This document shows, piece after piece, positions 59,321-64,000 of a DNA stretch of 64,000 nucleotides. Position 1 is the first letter of the stretch. The number at the start of each line of letters is the position of its first letter. The translations under genes were made by a program, and so were the position numbers. The notes beneath the pieces are model-generated. The model worked only from the letters and a program-made list of their open reading frames with translations, was not told where the DNA came from and searched no databases. Origin of the DNA: Candidatus Zixiibacteriota bacterium (GTDB taxonomy: Bacteria > RBG-13-66-14 > B26-G2 > WVWN01). The DNA is taken from contig JAUWLW010000010.1 of the NCBI GenBank assembly GCA_030613505.1, positions 3,367-67,366 of the forward strand, given 5' to 3'.

Positions 59321-60478
59321 TTACTTCTTCTTGAGCTGTAATATATTCCGGCTTATGACTATCTTTTGGATCTCGCTCGTCCCCTCGCCTATCTCGTCGA
59401 GCTTGACGTCGCGGTAGATGCGCTCCAGGGGATAGGATTTATCGTACCCCAGGCCACCGTGGACCTGTATGGCGTCGTAGGCGACCTCGCGGCCCACCTG
59501 CGCGGCGTAGTACTTCGCCATCGCCGCCTCGGTAGTGTACGGCAGGTCCGCGTCTTTGAGGGCACCGGCCGAATAGACCAAGAAACGCGCCGCCCGGATT
59601 TTAGTCGCCATCTCGGCGATCTTCCACTGTATGGCCTGCTTGGTACCGATGGGCTTGCCGAACTGGACGCGCGTCTCGGCGTGCTTGACGGCGAGATCGA
59701 GCGCGGCCTGGCCCAGCCCCAGCGCCATAGCGCCGATGCTGATGCGGCCCGCGTCGAGCGCCACCATGAACAATTTAAAACCTTCGTTGAGCTCGCCGAG
59801 CAGGTTCTGTTTGGGGACGCGGCAGTTCTCGAAAAATATCTCGCTGGTGTCCGAACCGCGCAGCCCCATCTTATTCTCCTTGCGGCCGTAGTTGAAACCG
59901 GGCGCATCCGGCGGGACGATTATGGAGCTCACGCCGCGGACCCCCTTGGACTTTTCGGGGTCGGTCCGCACCGTCGCGAAGCAAACGCAGGGCCAGTCGC
60001 GCTTGGTGTTCGTTATGAAGCACTTCTGGCCGTTGATAACCCACTCGTCGCCGTCGAGGACGGCGGTGGTCTTGGTGTTGCCGGCGTCGGAGCCGGCGCC
60101 CGGTTCGGTTAAGCCGAAGGAACCCAACAGCTCGCCCGAGGCGAACTTGGGCATGTATTCATTTATCTGCTCCTCCGTACCGTACTTCTGCAGCGGATAA
60201 GTAATAAGCGAACCTTGAACCGCGAGCAAGACGCCCACTGACCCGGACGCGCGCGATACCTCCTCCACCAAAACGGCGTAACGCACGGTATCCCAGCCGA
60301 GGCCGCCGTATTCGACCGGCGCGGTGGCGCCGAACCAGCCTAACTCGCCGACGGCCTTCATAACGTCGTTGGGGATATGGTCGTCGGCGTCGACGGCGGC
60401 GGCATGGGGCGCGACTATCTCGTCAACTTTCGCCCTCACCTCGGCCCGAAAATCCTCGTATTCGATATAGTCCAACAC
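59321..60478 (-). CDS. Acyl-CoA dehydrogenase, copy 2
   Basis: 385 residues, the usual length. FAD enzyme that forms a 2,3-double bond in acyl-CoA. Motifs include Phe-Gly-Leu-Thr-Glu-Pro-Gly-Ala-Gly-Ser-Asp near 120 and Arg-Val-Gln-Phe-Gly-Lys-Pro-Ile near 268. The catalytic Glu is in Ile-Gly-Glu-Gly-Thr-Ser-Glu-Ile-Gln near 366, as in short-chain or branched-chain members. It begins 4 bases after the stop of the next dehydrogenase, so the two are co-translated. The substrate chain length is not decided by these motifs. Confidence 0.93.
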   Translation of the reverse strand: MLDYIEYEDFRAEVRAKVDEIVAPHAAAVDADDHIPNDVMKAVGELGWFGATAPVEYGGLGWDTVRYAVLVEEVSRASGSVGVLLAVQGSLITYPLQKYGTEEQINEYMPKFASGELLGSFGLTEPGAGSDAGNTKTTAVLDGDEWVINGQKCFITNTKRDWPCVCFATVRTDPEKSKGVRGVSSIIVPPDAPGFNYGRKENKMGLRGSDTSEIFFENCRVPKQNLLGELNEGFKLFMVALDAGRISIGAMALGLGQAALDLAVKHAETRVQFGKPIGTKQAIQWKIAEMATKIRAARFLVYSAGALKDADLPYTTEAAMAKYYAAQVGREVAYDAIQVHGGLGYDKSYPLERIYRDVKLDEIGEGTSEIQKIVISRNILQLKKK

Positions 60479-60482
60479 GGAT

Positions 60483-61625
60483 TTATCCTCTCAAAAGTTT
60501 GCCGGCTATAACCAACTTTTGTATCTCCGAGGTCCCTTCGTAAATTTCGGTTACGCGCGCGTCGCGGAAGAAACGTTCGACGGCGTAGTCCTTCATATAG
60601 CCGTAGCCGCCGTGGATCTGGACGCCGAGGTTGGCGCAGAAGTTGGCGGCCTCGGAGGCATAGAGCTTCGCCATCGCGGCCTCGGCGGAAAACGGCTCGC
60701 CGGCGTCCGCCTTCGTCGCGGCCCGGAGCGTCAGGAGGCGCGCGGCGTCGAGGCGCGTCGCCATCTCGACCAGGTAGAACTGTATGGCTTGGAAGCTTAG
60801 GATGGGCCGGCCGAATTGCTCGCGTTCGCCGGCGTACCTCCTGGCCTCGTTGAAGGCCTGCTGGCCTATGCCGACCGCCTGCGCCGCGACGCCGATGCGG
60901 CTGCCGTCCAGGCTGGCGAGCGCGATCTTAAGGCCTTCGCCTTCGGCGCCCAAGAGAGCGTCGGGGGGGACCTCGCAATTCTCGAACTCGAGGCGGCGGA
61001 CATCCAACGCGCACATACCCATCCCGTCGAAGCGCTCGCCGACGGTGAAGCCGGGCGTATCGCGTTCCATTAAAAAGCAGGATAGGCCTTTACCGCCGGC
61101 CTCCGGGGAGGTACGAGCGACGACGAGGAAAAGGCCCGCCAGGCCGGCGTTGGTGACGTAGAGTTTATGGCCGTTGAAGACGTACCGGCCGTCTTTCTTC
61201 GCCGCGGTCGTCTGGACGTTCGCCGCGTCCGAGCCGGCATCCTCCTCTGTCAACGCAAATGCGCCGATGAGCTCGCCGGAGGCCGCGCGGGCCAGATACT
61301 TTTCCTTCTGCTCGTCGGTGCCGTACATCAGGATCGGTTTGCCCACGAGCGCGTTCTGCACCGATACCACCAGCGCGACCGCGGCCGAGCCGCGCGAGAA
61401 CTCCTCGATCGTCAGCGCGTACGTGACGAAGTCGACCTCGGCGCCGCCGTACTGCTCGGGGAGGAACATGCCGAAATACCCCTGCTCGGCGAGGAAGCGG
61501 AGGAGGTCGGCGGGGATCTCGCGCCTCTCCTCCATCTCCTCGGCCTTGGGCGCAAACCGCTCGTCCGCGATCTCCGCGGCCACCCGGCGCATCATCTTTT
61601 GCTCGTCGTTTAAATTAAAATCCAT
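60483..61625 (-). CDS. Acyl-CoA dehydrogenase, copy 1
   Basis: 380 residues. Phe-Ala-Leu-Thr-Glu-Glu-Asp-Ala-Gly-Ser-Asp replaces the usual Pro-Gly by Glu-Asp, a variant seen in some branched-chain or glutaryl-type enzymes. Arg-Glu-Gln-Phe-Gly-Arg-Pro-Ile and the catalytic Ile-Tyr-Glu-Gly-Thr-Ser-Glu-Ile-Gln are intact. It follows the biotin carrier gene by 40 bases. With that gene and the biotin carboxylase it suggests breakdown of a branched-chain acid or odd-chain acyl-CoA; the carboxyltransferase subunit is outside the window. Confidence 0.93.
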   Translation of the reverse strand: MDFNLNDEQKMMRRVAAEIADERFAPKAEEMEERREIPADLLRFLAEQGYFGMFLPEQYGGAEVDFVTYALTIEEFSRGSAAVALVVSVQNALVGKPILMYGTDEQKEKYLARAASGELIGAFALTEEDAGSDAANVQTTAAKKDGRYVFNGHKLYVTNAGLAGLFLVVARTSPEAGGKGLSCFLMERDTPGFTVGERFDGMGMCALDVRRLEFENCEVPPDALLGAEGEGLKIALASLDGSRIGVAAQAVGIGQQAFNEARRYAGEREQFGRPILSFQAIQFYLVEMATRLDAARLLTLRAATKADAGEPFSAEAAMAKLYASEAANFCANLGVQIHGGYGYMKDYAVERFFRDARVTEIYEGTSEIQKLVIAGKLLRG

Positions 61626-61665
61626 TCTCGCCCTCTCTTAAATAACGCATACAAACGAAACCGAA

Positions 61666-62181
61666 CTAGCCGCCCTCGACCTCCACCTCGGCCAACGGCT
61701 GGTCGGCGTCGACGTTTTGCCCTTCCTGGCACGTAATCTTTTTTACGGTCCCAGTCCCCGCGGCGACGAGGCGGTGCTCCATCTTCATAGCCTCGACCAC
61801 CACCACCGTCCGGCCTTTCTCGACGACGTCACCCTCCGCGGCGGCGATTTTGACGACTTTCCCGGGCATCGGCGCCCGAATAGTCTGGATACCCGCGACG
61901 ACGTCTTCCGCCGCGGCCGCGGCCCCCTGCCCCTCGCCGCCCCCCTCCTCGAGCGTCAAGGAGTACCCCTCCAGAGCGACATAGCGCCTCGAGCCGTCGC
62001 GCACGACGACGACATCCGTCGCCTCGCCGTCCGCCACGAACGAATAACAACCCGGCTCCGCGGCGACGAGGTCGACCTCCATCGCCCGGCCGTCGACCGT
62101 GACGCGGAAGCCGTTACCGCTCTTCTCGACCGTGACCGCGTATTTACCGTCGCCGGATTGGAATTCGTACTCCATCGCCAT
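61666..62181 (-). CDS. Biotin carboxyl carrier protein
   Basis: 171 residues from ATG 62181; a second ATG at 62175 is also possible. The frame is open further upstream through the biotin carboxylase gene, but that part is antisense-like and lacks conserved sequence. The C-terminal biotinyl domain has the acceptor Lys in Glu-Ala-Met-Lys-Met-Glu-His near 138. The N-terminal half is a strand-rich region typical of the carrier arm of acyl-CoA carboxylases. It would be biotinylated by BirA (37040). Starts 5 bases after the carboxylase stop. Confidence 0.9.
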   Translation of the reverse strand: MAMEYEFQSGDGKYAVTVEKSGNGFRVTVDGRAMEVDLVAAEPGCYSFVADGEATDVVVVRDGSRRYVALEGYSLTLEEGGGEGQGAAAAAEDVVAGIQTIRAPMPGKVVKIAAAEGDVVEKGRTVVVVEAMKMEHRLVAAGTGTVKKITCQEGQNVDADQPLAEVEVEGG

Positions 62182-62186
62182 ATCGG

Positions 62187-63692
62187 TCAGGCGCCCCGGC
62201 CTACCTCCCAGGGCCCCACGGTCTGCCAGGGCGTGGGCGCCGCGGCCCCATCCGCATCCACGTGGACTTTCGCGGGCCCCGCGGCCATCTCCGCGACCGC
62301 GGCTGCCGCCAGCGCTTTCTCCATCAAACCCTCGGGCACTTCTTCCCGCCAACCGTCGAAATAGTCGGCTATGAAACCGGTGTTGGTTTCGCCGGCGACG
62401 TAGGCCGGGTGTCCGATCACGTCGAGCAAGAACGGTATCGTCGTTCCAATCCCGATAATAACATATTCCCGCAGCGCTTCGGCCATACGCCGTCGCGCCT
62501 CTTCCCGGCTCGAGCCCCACGTTATCAGCTTGGCGAGTATGGGGTCGTAGTGGACCGGGACGTCGTAGCCGGCGTAGATGCCGCCGTCCAACCGGACCCC
62601 CGGGCCCCGCGGCTCTCGCAGGAACAGGATCTTACCGGCGGACGGTAGGAAGTCCGCCGCCGGGTCCTCGGCGTAGATGCGGCACTCGACGGCGTGGCCG
62701 CGCTGGCTCAAGTCCTTTTGCGCGAAGGGCAGTTTTTCGCCCGCGGCCAGAGCGAGCTGCGTCTTTACTATATCCACCCCTGTGACGATTTCCGTCACCG
62801 GGTGTTCGACCTGGACGCGGGCGTTTACCTCGAGGAAGTAGAAATTCTTATCCTCGTCCAGCAGGAACTCGATGGTGCCGGCGTTGGTATAACCGACCGC
62901 ACGGGCCACCGCTATAGCCGCCTCGCCCATCTTCTTACGCAGCTTCGCGTCCAGAGCCGGCGACGGCGACTCCTCGACGATCTTCTGATGGCGCCGCTGG
63001 ATGGAGCACTCGCGTTCGAAGAGGTGGACTACGTTGCCGTGGCCGTCGGCCAGGATCTGGAACTCGACGTGGCGCGGCCTTTCGAGGTACTTCTCGAGGT
63101 AGACGGTGTCGTCGCCGAAAGCGCCGAGGGCCTCGCGGCGCGCCGCCTCCAGGCACTCCGCAAGCTCGCCCTCGTCGCGAACGATACGCATCCCCTTACC
63201 GCCGCCGCCCCCCGCGGCCTTGACGATTACCGGGTAACCTAATTTCTCGGCTTCGGCCGGAACGTCCTCGGCGTCGCCCGCGGCGGCCGACATACCCGGG
63301 ATGATGGAGATCCCCGCGGCGGCCATGGTCCGGCGCGCGCCGAGCTTGTCGCCGGCCAGGCGGAGGGTATCACCGCTCGGGCCGACGAAGACGAGGTCCG
63401 CCTCGGCGCAGGCGTCGGCGAAGGCCGCGTTCTCGGCCAGGAAGCCATAGCCGGGGTGGACCGCTTCGCACCCTGCTTGCTTCGCCGTCTCGATTAACTT
63501 GTCGATATTGAGGTAGGACTCGAGCGGCGGCGCGGGGCCGATGCAGTACGCCTCGTCCGCCCGGGCGACGTGGAGGGCGGCGCGGTCCGCCTCGGAGTAG
63601 ACGGCCACGGCGCGGACGCCCAGCTCGCGGCAGGCGCGTATCACGCGGCAGGCTATCTCGCCGCGGTTCGCGATGAGGAGTTTGGTGAACAT
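62187..63692 (-). CDS. accC: Biotin carboxylase subunit of an acyl-CoA carboxylase
   Basis: 501 residues. ATP-grasp enzyme that carboxylates carrier-bound biotin. Marks: Leu-Ile-Ala-Asn-Arg-Gly-Glu-Ile-Ala near the start, the Gly-rich loop Gly-Gly-Gly-Gly-Gly-Lys-Gly-Met near 162-169, and Glu-Val-Asn-Ala-Arg-Val-Gln-Val-Glu-His-Pro-Val-Thr-Glu near 290. It is longer by about 50 residues than E. coli AccC, which fits propionyl- or methylcrotonyl-CoA carboxylase alpha-type subunits split from their carrier domain. ATG 63692 directly follows the TGA of the nuclease-like gene. Confidence 0.93.
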   Translation of the reverse strand: MFTKLLIANRGEIACRVIRACRELGVRAVAVYSEADRAALHVARADEAYCIGPAPPLESYLNIDKLIETAKQAGCEAVHPGYGFLAENAAFADACAEADLVFVGPSGDTLRLAGDKLGARRTMAAAGISIIPGMSAAAGDAEDVPAEAEKLGYPVIVKAAGGGGGKGMRIVRDEGELAECLEAARREALGAFGDDTVYLEKYLERPRHVEFQILADGHGNVVHLFERECSIQRRHQKIVEESPSPALDAKLRKKMGEAAIAVARAVGYTNAGTIEFLLDEDKNFYFLEVNARVQVEHPVTEIVTGVDIVKTQLALAAGEKLPFAQKDLSQRGHAVECRIYAEDPAADFLPSAGKILFLREPRGPGVRLDGGIYAGYDVPVHYDPILAKLITWGSSREEARRRMAEALREYVIIGIGTTIPFLLDVIGHPAYVAGETNTGFIADYFDGWREEVPEGLMEKALAAAAVAEMAAGPAKVHVDADGAAAPTPWQTVGPWEVGRGA

Positions 63693-64000
63693 TCAGTTTA
63701 TTGTGCTAGTTCGAAGACATTTGATCATATACTGGCTAGCGAATTCTTTTATCTCGGGCGATATAAACGGCGCTACCAATACAGCTTCTACTAAGTCAGA
63801 GTCGAGCGGCTCGCGTAATTTAGCGCATAATAAAGCTTTATATTTAACCATTTGGAAAACGGCAACCCGGGCGTCCACCATTTCAACTTCTACAATAGAA
63901 TAGCGCCCGCCTTTACAACGGAATACGATATCCGCACGGTCGCCAGAGGGGAATTCGTATTCGATTATTGCTTCGTCCACGGCATTTATACCTATGAGCG
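63693..64000 (-). CDS. PD-(D/E)XK-like nuclease family protein, N-terminus beyond window edge
   Basis: About 101 C-terminal residues are visible and the frame is open to the right edge. Glu-Tyr-Glu-Phe-Pro-Ser-Gly-Asp-Arg-Ala-Asp-Ile-Val-Phe, then Ile-Val-Glu-Val-Glu-Met, fits the D...ExK-like core of a nuclease fold (Asp in the first strand, Glu-x-Glu in the second), although the usual Lys is replaced. Base composition is more AT-rich than in the neighbours. A helix with Ala-Val-Phe-Gln-Met-Val-Lys-Tyr-Lys-Ala-Leu follows, seen in archaeal NucS-like and related proteins. The catalytic activity is uncertain. Confidence 0.55.
   Translation of the reverse strand, partial: LIGINAVDEAIIEYEFPSGDRADIVFRCKGGRYSIVEVEMVDARVAVFQMVKYKALLCAKLREPLDSDLVEAVLVAPFISPEIKEFASQYMIKCLRTSTIN

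Noticed and set aside
62182-62520. Upstream extension of the biotin carrier gene
   Set aside because: The frame is open only because it overlaps the biotin carboxylase gene; the added residues are Arg/Gly-rich and unconserved.

Overview
The window reads as a chromosomal segment from a GC-rich, didermic, probably uncultured bacterium. Evidence for an outer membrane is a TamA/BamA-type Omp85 barrel followed by a TamB-like protein (20255-26109), a heptosyltransferase-family glycosyltransferase (34433-35626) and an O-antigen-ligase-like protein at the left edge. One secreted peptidase (741-3182) ends in a FlgD-like / type-A type IX secretion sorting domain, which is typical of the FCB group and several candidate phyla. 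Together with archease, many secreted proteins of no known family and arrays of small hypothetical genes, this suggests a candidate-phylum lineage, but I cannot place it more exactly. I see no rRNA, tRNA, CRISPR array, insertion sequence or prophage.

Layout. 1-10.2 kb (minus strand): O-antigen-ligase-like protein, M28 peptidase, dnaE, a propeller lipoprotein, tyrS and a lamin-tail secreted protein. 10.4-20 kb: two zinc-ribbon microproteins, guaB, a DUF4126 protein that appears to start with AUU, two GT-C membrane glycosyltransferases, and an ECF sigma / anti-sigma / Spy-like operon. 20-27 kb (minus): Trm112-like protein, tamB, tamA, archease, ispF. 27-33 kb: secreted proteins, including a tandem trio of paralogues, plus a cupredoxin, a HAD phosphatase, a GT2 glycosyltransferase and a short promoter-to-terminator unit that may be a small RNA. 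33-41 kb: DUF3343, a CbiM-like membrane protein, a heptosyltransferase, a MagIII-like glycosylase, birA, mazG and two cyclophilins. 40.5-48.5 kb: two TauE/SafE permeases flank three degenerate ferritin-like paralogues, an NtrC-type regulator with its soluble histidine kinase, and an Rrf2 regulator. 48.6-57.7 kb: two duplicated small membrane proteins, three alkaline-phosphatase-superfamily proteins with different predicted locations, a 62-residue protein, an Oxa1-like membrane protein and two tail-anchored zinc-ribbon proteins. 57.7-64 kb (minus): PHP phosphoesterase, APS kinase, two acyl-CoA dehydrogenases, a biotin carrier protein, biotin carboxylase and a truncated nuclease-like gene.

Two signals stand out. 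First, at least six exported proteins of unrelated fold (lamin-tail, propeller-like, cupredoxin and a three-member unknown family) end with nearly the same residues, of the form Ser-Phe-Gly-Arg-Val-Lys-Ala-Leu-Phe/Tyr-Arg. This looks like a C-terminal sorting or anchoring tag distinct from the type-A domain on the M28 peptidase. Second, the ferritin-like operon starts with a near-consensus sigma-54 promoter (43678-43693) beside an NtrC-family activator and kinase, so a complete inducible circuit appears to control proteins that have lost the usual diiron histidines. Smaller observations are the shared Leu-Gly-Tyr tail of the 62-residue protein and the APS kinase, the AUU start, and the dispersed palindromic repeats.

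All assignments come from reading motifs and architecture by eye; no database search was run. Promoter and terminator calls rest on consensus matches and hairpin geometry only.
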